Origin: Fragilaria crotonensis | Taxonomy: Eukaryota; Bacillariophyta; Fragilariophyceae; Fragilariales; Fragilariaceae | Direction: 5' to 3' | DNA length: 64,000 nucleotides | Assembly: GCA_022925895.1 (NCBI GenBank) | Contig: JAKSYS010000002.1 | Coordinates: 124,001 to 188,000 of the forward strand | In this document: positions 31,858 to 43,255 of the stretch, in pieces | Layout of the letters: the number at the start of each line of letters is the position of its first letter | How positions within the stretch are numbered: position 1 is the first letter of the stretch | Notes under the pieces: model-generated | What the model was told of the DNA's origin: nothing | What the model saw: the letters and a program-made list of their open reading frames with translations, nothing else | Databases searched by the model: none | Position numbers and translations under genes: made by a program

Positions 31858-32145
31858 CGCGAATTTTGTGTATCCTTGGTTCTGTTCTCCTTCGTTGTAT
31901 GGAATTGATGGTTTTATGGACGCGGAAGATAATTGGGCGGATCTAAAAGAAACAGAGGTCGACGCTCGCAATGCGAACTGCATATGAGAACTCAAATCAA
32001 AGGTAGAATCAATAGCATACTGTACTGGTACCAGGTACTCCGAGTACGAGTCGCACATGATGGTCCGAGGCAAATCCTTGAACGACTTTCCGAGTACACA
32101 AGCGACAGACGCACCCGTATGCCAAGTCCAGTATTGGAACATTAT
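31858..32145. other. Upstream region of the carboxylase gene
   Basis: The segment contains the presumed promoter and 5' UTR on the minus strand. A small GTAC cluster lies at 32020-32050. I see no gene. Confidence 0.4.
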
Positions 32146-32783
32146 AGAGCATCCCCACCCGTCACGCTATTTTTTTTGTCCACGGACACCAAGTACAGTA
32201 GCGTTTATAGAAACCTATTTTCGGCAACTTTTGGTGTCTTTCTTGCACCAGTGCAACGCTACTTCTGGCGTGCTTTTTTGCACCCGCAACGCTAAAAGCC
32301 AAAAAATATTGCAATTTTCCTCACACAGTATCATTCTACTGCGTCAAAGTGGATGTCATCGCATCGTCGTCATCGGACGAAACGAAGATGTGAAGTTTGC
32401 GTGCCATACCAGGTACTACGAAACGCATCGAAGTACAAGTACAGCAATGATTGCTTCACAAGAACAACTTTGATTGGAAAAATTCAAGTACTGTTGCACT
32501 CCGTTAAATTCCTACTGTTCATACTACAGTACAAGTAACCTGATTCGAATGGTTCGACAATGCATTCGGATGATTCGATTACATTACTCCTTTGAGTCGA
32601 GCAAGTCAAAAACAGGCACGCTATTCATTCTATTTTCATTCTTTTCACCATTGATATAGCGTGTCAAGAATGAAATAGCGTGACCAAAATGTCAAAAGGC
32701 CCAACCGGTGGTATAATTTTTGGACATTTTCGTCACGCTATTAGACCATTTTTGCAAAATAGCGTGACGGGTGGGGATGCTCT
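32146..32783. mobile_element. MITE-like element, ends AGAGCATCCCCACCCGTCACG
   Basis: The element is 638 bp long. The left end (32146-32173) and right end (32757-32783) are inverted repeats of about 28 bp: AGAGCATCCCCACCCGTCACGCTATTTT against AAAATAGCGTGACGGGTGGGGATGCTCT. The TIR motif GTCACGCTAT recurs inside (about 32732-32743), giving subterminal repeats. No transposase frame is present. The target duplication is unclear (TAT on one side, TAA on the other). Confidence 0.7.
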
Positions 32784-32953
32784 TAAGTTGTGTACGCATT
32801 TTGGAAAAAATAGCATTTTCCGTTTTTTTTTCGTTGAGGGCGTACGATATATCAAATATGCTCTCGGAGTCGAATGTACTATGGTACTTGTACTACCGCA
32901 AACCGCAAACCGCAAGTACCAGGTTGCTCATACTCTCATACATTCATATGTTA

Positions 32954-33694
32954 TACCAGTTAAAAATGGCTTTGAGTCATTAAAAAACACCATGTTGGAC
33001 TAAAAAGTTCTCAATGAAAATCTGACGCAATGCAATCAACTTCAAGTGCCACACATGTCGATCATGCTTTATGCTTCATCATGGTTGAATCATTTCTATA
33101 CTGGACAAAGAATTCATGAAGATATTGATGCTTTTAGAAGCGTCGTTCTCGGTTTAATGGCTCTAAGCAATTTACTCGTTTATATTGATACCTGAATATT
33201 TTTCAATATTTGTCCGTTGAGTTTTTTTACCCCATTCAACATAATCTCATCATCGTCGTCATCCAATTTCTTTGTACTGCTACGCTGATTCTACGTCGCA
33301 ATTTGGTAACACGCCAAAACCTAATATAATTCATCACGTGAAGTACATGGCGTGGGAACTACAGTTAAGCAGCTATCTATATTTCTCGCAATGATTAAAA
33401 AAAATACTGCATGGAATGTCTACATAAAATTGGTGGCCCGGCTCAATGGTGGAAAATTTGAGATGTGCAAAATCTCCGAGGTACCAACATCCAGTGCGTT
33501 CAGCAAAACCCCGGCTTCCAAAATGCCTGTTTTGCACTGCAAAGGAAAGTAGGTGCACATGGCAAGGAACGTCATTGCCGTATGTGAAGCAGTAATTAGA
33601 ATGATATTGAGCACCTTTTTTGTAGAGGTCGTGAAAATTACACCATTTAGTGGCTCAATTTTTTTTAAGGGCTCAAAGCCATTTTTAACTGGTA
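32954..33694. mobile_element. MITE-like element with TA target duplication, ends CCAGTTAAAAATGGC
   Basis: Inverted arms lie at 32954-32990 and 33660-33694. The left reads TACCAGTTAAAAATGGCTTTGAG and the right is its reverse complement. If the ends are CCAGTT/AACTGG, TA lies on both sides, as in Tc1/mariner-type insertions. The interior has no transposase frame. Confidence 0.6.
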
Positions 33695-34681
33695 CCTCAC
33701 ATATGCACATATGTATGCATGCGTACCTGGTACCAGGTACAGGTACAAGTACAGTGTAGCTCATAGCTCACATCATACCTCATCCTGCATCACATTTTGA
33801 CATGTACTCCAGGACTCAGGAGTTTGGGACATTTAAATTCCCTCAGTTGTTGCAGTTACAGATTCCAGAGAAGAATTGTTTTGCAATACTACTAGTAGAA
33901 TTTGTGTTGAAGGAATAACAATACACACAATTGGTGTTATCGTAATTTTGAAAAGAAAAGGTGCTCAATTGCTAAAAGTCATAAACTCTCATATTGCTTG
34001 TCATCTCACTTCATTGCCACATTGTGGTTGGAAAGGTTTTTGTTCAATTCCCCGTCCTTTCTGTTATCTACCTGCATGGGCATTCATGGGTGGTCTACGT
34101 GGTTACAGAAACACCGTGAAATACGATATATTGTTACCTTTTCAATACATGGTACTGGAGTACCATAGTGTACATGCACACCATCCGTGCACGAAACGTG
34201 ATGCTGGTACCTGGTACTTGTACACAGTTCACACATGCCAGTGCATACAATCCGGGACTTGGACCTTGGAACGTGACAAGCGAAAACTGAGAACACAGAA
34301 CACCCAGCCCCAAATTGTCATACAGAGAATATCCGCTTGGGGATGCGAACCGAAGACTAAAACTCAATTAGGTCGAAGGTGCTGCCAGCAGTGGCAGCAG
34401 CAAGGAGAATTGTCCGGTTCCCATCGTTGCGAAAGAACAAGTTCTTCGCTCGCATCAATTCTCTTTGATAAAGATGCAGCTCCCGACTCAACAGATCGAA
34501 TCGTTCGATGAAAATGAACATCGACGAACCTATCAATTGGGACGCAAACAAACGCATCAAATTAAAGAGCAACGGTGTAATCGTAGATCCTAGTAGGGGC
34601 GCCATTACGTTCCATCTAGTTAGGACACCAAGTCTGTATGACGTTACAGACAATTTGGAATCAAAACTTAGGTATATATCA
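33695..34681. other. Intergenic with GTAC clusters
   Basis: GTAC-rich dyads lie at 33690-33760 and 34150-34230. A minus-strand frame near 34357-34620 has a few protein-like segments but no good start or context, so I do not call a gene. Confidence 0.4.
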
Positions 34682-36364
34682 TCATAAAAAGTATCTCAAG
34701 GCAGTTTCTTCCTTCCCTCGTAGTATCAAAACATGCTTCAGCAAGTTATCACGCATAACCTTGTCGAGCGCTGGTGGTGGTTTAGGCCAACACAACGAAG
34801 CTCCACTGTTTTCAGCTTCTCTTTGTCTGCTCCAAAGTGCGCCGAAACTCCAATCATGAGAGGCTGTCGATTGCCTGGTACCATCCTCGTAAACTCAGCT
34901 CGGAGCAGCCGAATAAGCGCCGACCCAGAGCCTTCGTGATTGGAACTGTCTGGGATGAGCTTCAGGCGCTCCTCCACCAAGATGAGATCAAAATTTGTCG
35001 CAGCATCGAGTTGATGGATGCGGTTGATAGCTTCTTCGCTCGACTTCGCAGTGACGACGTTTGCGTAGGGTAACATGTGTTGAATAGCCTTCGCAAAGAG
35101 CCTCGCACACAGATCGTGTGGATCAATAATTAGAATGTTTTTCAGTTCATGCCGCGTCAAGTCCTGCAGGGCAATCTCGTCCTCGTTTTCATCCGCTGTT
35201 AGTCGTGCGTTGGTAAAGAGGGCCTGCCTGGACACGTTGCGTGTTCGCACAAGCCTCCCGGTACCGGTCGGCACCAATTCCATGGTCTGAGAACAAACTA
35301 GCTCCAAGGCACTACGGCGGAATTTTTCCATCTCCGACGGAGAGAACCATGTTAGCTTGTGCTCCCGGGGGTGCCGGACGAACTCAAAGACACAAACGCG
35401 AGCGTCAAATCGCACGTGTCGTACGACGCAAGATCCCTCGCTTGTTGATGCCGACACCATGGATGGCACAGACTCATTTGACTTATTGCGAAGGATCGAT
35501 GTTGGTGCATGGGAAAGGCTGCCGTGTTGGGGACTGATTATAGGGACGACAATCGCTGGTGGACAGCGAGTATGAGACGACAACTGGTGTTTGGTGTAAG
35601 AAGGGCTACCCAAGGGTGCAAGGGGCTCCATTGGAGGTGTAACTGTACGTTTGAACGGGGGAATAGGCATTGAGAATGGAATCGATCTCCAAACTTCGGA
35701 AGATGTTGGACCCAGTGGTGGGATCGAAGGGAGAGACTCGGGGCTCACAGAGCTAACGCAGATGGGCGAGAGTTCATCCTTGGGGGTTGCGAACAATTTT
35801 TTGAATGGAGGAGACAAGGGAATCTTGTCATAATCTGCTTCGAGATCGCTCAACGAGTTCAATGAAGGCACCTTCTTGACACATGTAGAGATTTCGTTGC
35901 TTCCTGTGGCGCGGGTCTCTTGCTTCTCGATTATAGACTGCGAATGATGGAGGACAGGAAAAATCACACGGCGATGCTTCGCAGGGTTCGGCACCTTCAT
36001 CGTCATATCGCGATACTGCTGCTCTTGTTGGGGTGGTTGTAGAGGTCGATCTGTTGTGTTCATCAATTTACTCTTTTGAATTGGAAAGCATTCTTCTGGG
36101 AGGTCTGAAAAAGTGTTCATGTGAGGTCTCGATTTTCTTAGAGTGGCGGGTGAAAGAACAAGGCCACGAGGAACAGGCTTCGCATGGGACGTTCCCATGG
36201 TTCGCATTGATTTAGCCACTACTCCGGTACTCGCGCCTTGCACTTCAAGGTTCACCAGTTTATCCGCATAATGAATTTCAAGGCTCTTGTATACTCCAAA
36301 CAAGTCAAGAATGCTTCGAGTAAAACTTACCAATGCCCGCCGGAACTCTCATCGGCGCTTCCAT
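34682..36364 (-). CDS. Receiver-domain-like protein with degenerate phosphoacceptor, one frame break
   Basis: Exon 1 is 36331-36364 (MEAPMRVPAGI), followed by a 94-bp intron (36237-36330, GTAAGT...CAAG) and exon 2. About 530 residues result. The N-terminal 300 residues are proline/serine-rich and disordered. A conserved block VRHVRFDARVCVFEFVRH with WFSPSEMEKFRR follows. The last 150 residues resemble a response-regulator receiver domain: KNILIIDPHDLCARLF, then DLILVEERL where the usual phosphoacceptor aspartate is glutamate, then LMIGVSAH. The frame breaks near 34809-34812, in a run of four A on the coding strand. Past it, the other frame continues with WPKPPPALDKVM, which supplies the conserved K-P, and stops at 34682. 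The domain is probably phosphorylation-independent. The break is either a sequencing indel or a late truncation. Confidence 0.75.
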
Positions 36365-37375
36365 GTGAACAACAATAGGAGTACTGTACGCAAATCGCGA
36401 GCCGTAAGCCAAGGCAGCGATCATTGTTGAGATGACTCGATGTTGTTCACGATCGCTGCGTTGGCTGAATAACTTTTGGGGTGTGCGTGTATGAAAATTT
36501 GGAAATCAATTGAGGCGATTTCGAGTCATCGGACCAAGAAATTGCTGCCCCGGTCGAACCGCAGTCCCAGCTCCCGAGATCCTTGTTCTTTTTCTGTGGC
36601 TCAGAGTTTTGATGTCACTTGACACCTTGTCAAGAGGCGAAGCGAACACTTCAACTCCCAATCAAAGAATTTGGATCCCACTGCGCCATGACACCAACTG
36701 CCCCAAAGCCCCAGGTACGTTCTGTACCAATTGCTGCGTGTGATATCAATGATCACTGCCGTCACAAAAACCAGATCGAGACATATAAGACATAACTGCT
36801 CGACCAGTCTTTCCGTGCAGTACCACCATGTACGGTGAAGCGTACTCCCGTACGCAGATACCCAGATTCTACTTCTGTATCTGGTACAAGTACTGTAGTA
36901 CCGTTGCGTAGCTATTGTACAGTAGAAGCTATGTAGGCGAGCGTCTCCACGACGGAAGTTCCCGAATCAAACCGCGGATCCCATTAGAATGTAGTGATGT
37001 TGCTCACAATGCTAGTTTACGAAAAACTTGAAGGTTCTCTCTCCATCGGAGGAAATCTCGAGGTCATTGAATCATTTACATATTCTACCTATCATTTTGG
37101 GTAGAGAGGCTAATCGTCACAGTAGAGGCATCACATTTCTCGTGCAGGGCATCGAGTTGATCTCAAAACATCGCGCACGAAACTCGGGATGATATTAAGG
37201 ATATCGTGGACCGGATGCATGCCAAAGCGTCACGTCGATGACGAAAGTCAGTTGTATCGATGCCATGAGCGAAATCAAACAGTCTCCAGATTTGCACTCG
37301 CATCATTGCAAGTCAATGTTTGAATCTGATGTTGCCCCCCAATCGATGGTGGGTTCAGTGGCACTTCCAAAGGCA
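36365..37375. other. Intergenic
   Basis: The segment holds the presumed 5' region of the receiver gene and the 3' flank of the next minus-strand gene. A GTAC cluster lies at 36830-36920. I see no convincing gene. Confidence 0.4.
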
Positions 37376-38086
37376 TCAATTCCTACTGTACATTCGGAAT
37401 ACGGTTGACGCAGCTGAGTCGGGTTCTTTCACCTCCAGGACCTTGATCGGATCGACCGTTTCCAATCCCCATGTATTGCAAATGATGCGGAAATTATCCA
37501 CGCGATTTATCAGCTTAAGGAGGTCAGGTTCCAATTCTCGAACAGACTCGGGCAATAGGTATAGGACTAGGACAGTTGGCATGGGCAGGCCCATGAACCG
37601 TTTGTCAACATCGGCTGTCCCATCATTCGACTCTGCCTGTGCCACCAAGTGATTCAACACATCTCGCAAATCTGCATGAACTGCACGTATTTTGCTCGCG
37701 CCATTGTGGTCTTTGATGAAAGATTCTGACAGTTCCCCAATCAAATGTTGAAAACGTTCCATCAAGTCTTGTTCGACTTCAACTCCAACGCAGTATTGCG
37801 CCCTCCCATGGACGAGCGCCTCTAGACAAACGCGACCGTCGCCACAACCCAAATCGTAAAGCACATCCGTCTCGGAAACCGACGCAAACTCGAGAAGTGC
37901 ATGAATTGTCGGTATGGATGTTCCACAAGGTGGAGCTAGAGAATCGCCCTCCATCCACTGCCCGACTCGCAGCGGATTGTCGTCGTCGTCGACGTCATCA
38001 TCGTCCGGCAGGTCGTCACCAGAGGAATTCTTGTCCACATTTGTCAGAGGCCCATTGTAGTCGTTGTATCCATACATATTCGCCAT
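37376..38086 (-). CDS. Class I SAM-dependent methyltransferase
   Basis: The protein is 236 residues from ATG 38086. A low-complexity acidic stretch (DDLPDDDDVDDDD) precedes the catalytic domain. Motif I is LYDLGCGDGRVCLEA, followed by the acidic loop GVEVEQDLMERF, then a DLRDVLNHL segment and PTVLVLYLLPESVRELEPDLL. The late helix-strand pattern, ending with RIICNTWGLETVDP, resembles the FAM173/ATPSCKMT-type protein lysine methyltransferases; that assignment is tentative. The protein has no signal or transit peptide, so it is probably cytosolic or nuclear. No intron is needed. Confidence 0.8.
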   Translation of the reverse strand: MANMYGYNDYNGPLTNVDKNSSGDDLPDDDDVDDDDNPLRVGQWMEGDSLAPPCGTSIPTIHALLEFASVSETDVLYDLGCGDGRVCLEALVHGRAQYCVGVEVEQDLMERFQHLIGELSESFIKDHNGASKIRAVHADLRDVLNHLVAQAESNDGTADVDKRFMGLPMPTVLVLYLLPESVRELEPDLLKLINRVDNFRIICNTWGLETVDPIKVLEVKEPDSAASTVFRMYSRN

Positions 38087-38580
38087 TGAGAAATACAAGC
38101 TTTATAGTCTCCGTACTTTGGCAATAATGACATTGTCATCTGTTAGGTGAGGCGGTCGAGGGAGCATGTGTCGTGCACTTCTGGAGTCGTATCGTCCTAT
38201 CCAAAGCATCCAACCAGATACCGGTACCAGCGCCCAACACTCTACTACCAGGTAGTATGTACCTGGTACAAGTGCCTGGTATTCCAGCCTTCATAAAAAT
38301 GAGCTGTTGAGTTGTGACGGACGTACTGACGAGTACTCCAACGTGTCACGTGGAAGTTACAATTTTTTGCATCACTTGCGCGACATATCCAACCATTCTG
38401 AATACAACTCTGAATACTAGTCTACTTGTGTGCACGGGAGTGCCGTTGCACTTAATTGCTGTTGATCATTGATGACGACACAATACCCATACCATTGCGT
38501 ACGATAGATTGACTATCGTTGCCATCAGACCTTGCTGGAGACCAGATTTGTGTACCATAGACGTAGACTGACCAGTTGTC
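38087..38580. other. Divergent intergenic region
   Basis: This 494-bp region separates two divergent genes and should hold both promoters. A GTAC-rich dyad cluster occupies 38218-38340. Confidence 0.45.
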
Positions 38581-41464
38581 ATGTGGGCAAGGCTCGGGAA
38601 GGTAGTTTCCTTGTTGTTGTTATGTTTCACTCTTGTGGCAACGAGAAGGCTCCCCACAGCAACAATTCTTCCCTTTGGCAGGGGAAACAACGACGAAGAG
38701 AAGAGACGATCCCCTCCAGGATCATCGGGTTCGCCAAATGATCAGCACGATCGGCGGGATCGGCCTCCGCCACCACCACCGCCACCTCGAGGTGCTGAGA
38801 ACATCGTACAATCTGACGAAACATCAGCATCCGAAAGGGGACAAGTCCCGTTTCCAGAACGCCCTCCTCAGTTTTGGGCTCCCGAACCGTTTGAACCACA
38901 CGGAGGACACCCGCCTCCTCCAGGATGGATCGGGCCTCCGCCAGATTGGAGTCAGCATCAACAGAACCAATGGCAGCAACATTCGAACATGAACAACAAC
39001 ATGCACAACGCAGATCTGGAAGATTTCCTAGTCCGCGAAGCGGCCCTCCTGACGGAACTTGAAAATGCAACAACATTACTCGCGGCATACTGGCAACGCG
39101 ATGATTTACATATGCGCCAGTTGGATGTTCTCACGGAACGTGTCATGGAAGCTGAGGCCGCTGCTGCGGCCGAACGGAACTCTGTGCTCGAATACCAGGC
39201 GAACTGTACTGAACTCGGACGAACAGTGGCACTCTTGCAAGATGAAATTGAGGAATGGACAAACAAATGTCGAAATCTTACTTTGCAGAATGAGAAGGAC
39301 GCAGCTCGAATGGAAAAGATGAAAGACGAGCTCAAAGAACGTAATCGAGAAGTCGAGGATCTCGCGACGATGATCGAGAGTGCTAGATTAGATAGCGAAC
39401 GAGATCGCTACCTTGTGGAAAGGAATAGTAGAAAGAAGAAACGAGGCTTCTTTGCTTGGCTATTTGGGATAAATTCACGGGAAGAGGAAGACGAGGACAA
39501 GTTGCAGGTAAGTTGTCCACCGGTGTCTAGGCTCCGCCATCCCTTGCCACCCATTTTGCCTAAACCAACCATAGAGTGCACAGGAGTTCGCGAGATCTAC
39601 ACTGCTGCGTGCTCTGCAAGCAGAAAGAGATTCAGTAAACGAGCTGGATAATGCGTTATCCATCTTGCAGCAAAACAACTCCGCAATTTCAGAAATGGTC
39701 CACTCCAGAGATATGTTGATTGATGAGTTGAATAATCGTGTCGCTGTCTTTGAAGAGGATAAGCTGGTCTTGAAAGCAGCCCTAAAACAGCTCCAAAAGG
39801 AAATGAAAGAGGAGGGACCAAAGACTCAAAAAGTTATTGACGATTTGAAGACCGCTCGCGCAGAGGTGGAACGACTGAATTCTGAACTGACCAGTGTTCT
39901 CGCGGAACATAAAGCCGAGGTTTCGCTTTTGGAAGACATCATCTCCCAGAAGCAGGCATCTATTAACTCTAGCGAGTCGAACATGACAGTAATTGGAAGT
40001 TACGTTGACAAGCTTGAGGAACGATTGGCTACCTTTGCATTGGCGAGACGAGACATTGACCTTCGAGAGGAGAAGTGCAAGGAGATCGAAGAGCGTGCGT
40101 CATTGCTAGAAAAAGAGTGTAACGAGCTGCGAGAGAAAATGAGCTCTTATGACACCGATCACGATGAATTGAAGAGTCTCTTGGCAGATCTTGTCGACGA
40201 GCGGGCTGAACTACAGAGGGAAAATGCGGCCCTGCGAAAAGAGAAGAGCAGCCTTGTAGCGGAGGGAAGCAGGCTTCGAGACACCATATCGTCTCTTGAA
40301 ATCGATGTCGACAGTCTTGCGAAGTACGTTTCAGTTTGGGAGACTAAAGTTGCGGATCTCGAAAGCATCGTCGAGAACCAGTCCAGCGAGCTTCGGCAAA
40401 GTGAAGAACAAGGAAAAGAGCTATCTAGAGCGTTAGAAGAGAACACAAAGCTACTGGAAAACATCAGGCAACAGCAAGTTCGAGCACATGAGATTGAGCC
40501 GTTGCTCCAAGAGGAAAGTGCCGACGACGAACAAACCAAGGAGCTTCATCATGTTCAGGACGATATACCGCCGCCTCCACCACCACCGCCTCCACCAGCC
40601 AATTCAGAAGATAGCTTGATATTCGACGTGGAGGAAGACTTTTCGCCACAACCAAATGAAAGATTGGAAGTTGATTCCTCCGAATCTTTTGATGGACAGC
40701 GTCCTCCAGACTCCGAGCTAGAGTTATCGCAACACGAGTGGTCGGTTGGAAATGATCTGGATAGTACTGAACCAATCTATGATTCGCGAGTCCTGGACGA
40801 ACCAGGTCATCCTGGGCAACGTTGGGGTGCTCAGGATCCCACTGATGACGTAGAAGACCCACTTCCACGTCAAGTGGAAGAAGAAATCCTCGACGAGGGG
40901 GACGATGTTCAACGGTGGGATGGGCAGGATTCTTCGGCATCGTATGGCCCAGACGCGACACCTCCTGATACATCGGAGGATGAAGACGTCCTTCAATCTT
41001 GCGATGATCAACAAGTGGGTGAGCAGGACCCTCTAGATAGGCCTTTGGATTCAGATGCTGTCGAAAATCTTTCTCTCGAAACATCTGTCGGACAAAGTCT
41101 CCACAATTACGACGATGTCAGCGCTTCCGAGGGTATTTCTGAGTTCGACTTTCAACGTTCCGAAACCGGCACATTGTCATCAGAAGCTCTCACTGAAACT
41201 CAGGATTCTGCGGTTGTTCCCGAACTTCCTAATGACGACGCCACGCACCAAATGCCGAGTCAGGCCACTCTTAATGTGGATGCGCGACGTGCTAAGGCTT
41301 TGCCACCGAAGAATCCGCGTCGCAAGGTTCCGTTTCGGGCAATTCGAAAAGCTTTCTCAAGGACGACAGGTATTCATGGTCTCATAACGCCATCATCAAT
41401 GCCGCATCCGACGAAACGAGATAAGCGGCTAGCCAAGCAGGAAAGCCGCAGCAAAGGTAGCTAA
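38581..41464 (+). CDS. Secreted or endomembrane coiled-coil protein with proline tracts
   Basis: Two exons (38581-39507 and 39575-41464) with a 67-bp intron (GTAAGT...ATAG) give 938 residues. The N-terminus is a signal peptide (VVSLLLLCFTLVAT). Residues 50-130 are rich in proline and glycine, with a run of eight prolines. A long coiled coil then runs from about residue 150 to about 620 (LLTELENATTLL, ALKQLQKEMKEE), interrupted near residue 300 by the hydrophobic segment GFFAWLFGI. A second run of ten prolines precedes a very acidic region. The last 80 residues are strongly basic (RRKVPFRAIRKAFSR, KRDKRLAKQ). The charge polarity and signal peptide recall proteins of silica deposition or plastid membranes, but there is no plastid motif and I cannot name a family. 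Confidence 0.8.
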
Positions 41465-41715
41465 TTTAATTTCCCAATGAAGTCGTGTTCACTCACTGTG
41501 CGTGCAATAGAAGCTGTGCTCTAGGTCGACCACCTTTTTGAGGCGCAAACGGCACTATGAAGTATGAAACAGTGCAGATGCGCTTGTGACAATCGAAAGC
41601 AAACATTGCAGGCATCGACACTAGTTGCGAAATGCACTCGACTTCCTATGTTGAAGTTATTTTCTATAAATTGTTTCCCACGACGCGCACAGAGACAGGA
41701 GATGCAGAGAGCGCC

Positions 41716-42165
41716 CTACATTGCATATGCTCCTCCAAGAGACCTGCCTTGAGAAGCAGCTGATGGTAATGAACCCCCTGCTGCCTTTACTCGTTTACAA
41801 GCCTCCCCTCTCGCCGCTCCACTTTGGCCATAGGTACAGAGTGCTTGATCGGCCGATATCTTCGGTATGCATTTGGGGTCTTTTTTGGGGTCACAATTCT
41901 TTTGATCATTCTCAAGTGTAGACGCGGCAAAGGCGTCCATATCGAGAGCACTAGCGGCAGAGCCAGCAACACCTGTGACTGAAACGCCGAAAAGTATGCT
42001 TTCCAGCATTCTACGGCGACCATGGGCCGCCTCATGCTCACCAAGAGGTGGTACAAACGTCACTCGATTGGTTGCAGGTGAGTGAGACACGATATTGCTG
42101 AAGACATCTGGGTTATTTGCCACAGACGACAGACCAAGGGCTTGGAAGAGGGAGTGGCTTCGCAT
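41716..42165 (-). CDS. Small predicted thylakoid-lumen protein
   Basis: The protein is 149 residues from ATG 42165, in one exon. A GRRRMLESILFGVSVTGVAG segment (about residues 50-70) with twin/triple arginine, a hydrophobic core and an ASA|LD cleavage site is typical of Tat-type thylakoid lumen transfer. The mature part is small, has cysteines in a pattern NCDPKKDPKCIPK...LCTYGQSG..RGEACKRV, and ends GGAYAM. This looks like a conserved diatom photosynthetic protein, but I cannot assign it to a named photosystem subunit. The N-terminus is not a clear signal peptide, so the plastid route is less certain than the thylakoid step. Confidence 0.7.
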   Translation of the reverse strand: MRSHSLFQALGLSSVANNPDVFSNIVSHSPATNRVTFVPPLGEHEAAHGRRRMLESILFGVSVTGVAGSAASALDMDAFAASTLENDQKNCDPKKDPKCIPKISADQALCTYGQSGAARGEACKRVKAAGGSLPSAASQGRSLGGAYAM

Positions 42166-43255
42166 CGTGAAAGTGTTCGTGACGGTGTGGTTGTTGTGAA
42201 TTGTGATGTGCAGTGATAGGTGATAGGGTGATAGGTGATGGCGTGACAACGATGTTTTCACTAAGATGTGTTTATATTTTATGTGATGGGAAGTGGTTGA
42301 AGTACGTGAACATTCCTGGGAAGTCGGAAGTACTCGTACGGCAGTTTTGCGTGTGCGCCATCCGATGATTACCCCTCGACTGCGTAAGATCGACGTCATC
42401 AGAAAAGGGATTTAATTAGGCTAATATTTTGCTTGCGTCACATTCGTTTGTCGTGGAGCATCTGCCATGTACGGTCGTGTTGTCATTCATGGTACTGGTA
42501 CTACGTGGTTCGTACCAGGTGTGAATCGTGCCGTTACATCAGGCATCAGGCTCACGATTGTTCGCCATTGTTCATCTGTAGGCGTGCAGGGGTTCTACAG
42601 TACTCGAGTACTGAAGTACGCGGAACACAGAACAGTCGTAGTGGAGTACTGGAGTACGTGCGTACACGGCGCAAACCAGTGCAGGAATGTGGCCGTATAG
42701 TGTCGAATGTATAATACTCGGCGTAGAAGTACTGTAATGTCAAGTTTCAACCAGGAACTCGATAGATGCATGAACCTTCACTCTCTACTCTCTAGCTACA
42801 AGTAGTACTTGTAGCCTCTAGCTAAATACTCGGAGTATAGTAAATGCACCACACCGTTTGGTTCGACGAGGCTTCCCTCCATTTACCAGTATTAGATTTC
42901 CCCACTAATAGAGTAGAGTCTAGTAGAAGCCCTCACCGAAACCGATTAGTTCTCAACTGTCACTTTCGGGCAAAGCCTAGTAGAATGGTAGAGCTTTACT
43001 GGAGCCTAGTGCAGAGGATGTATTCAAAATGCGACGCAGTCTATCCAGAAAGAAAAAAATTTAATAGCACAGTATGCAAGGAATATAGTACTTCGCCAGC
43101 ATCGAGACGAATTGCTTAGCTCGGCAATACGCCTCCATGAGAACGCCAAACACCCCAGTCGGCAAAATTTGAGGCATCCGCACCTGCATTTCCAACAAAA
43201 GCATTGTACCCACCCCCAACAATCTTGCCTTATCGTGCATGATTGAAAATGTTAA
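42166..43255. other. Intergenic, GTAC-rich
   Basis: The first part is the 5' region of the thylakoid protein gene. GTAC clusters lie at 42490-42530 and 42600-42840. I see no convincing gene up to the stop of the next minus-strand gene. Confidence 0.45.

Noticed and set aside
32971-33558. Short frames inside the MITE-like element at 32954-33694
   Set aside because: They lie within a non-autonomous element and show no transposase motif.
34357-34653. 98-codon minus-strand frame after the receiver gene
   Set aside because: It opens with a TTG, has no known motif and is next to GTAC repeats; some segments look protein-like but not enough to call a gene.
36510-36743. 77-codon frame in the spacer before the methyltransferase gene
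   Set aside because: There is no motif and no neighbour support; composition resembles the spacer.
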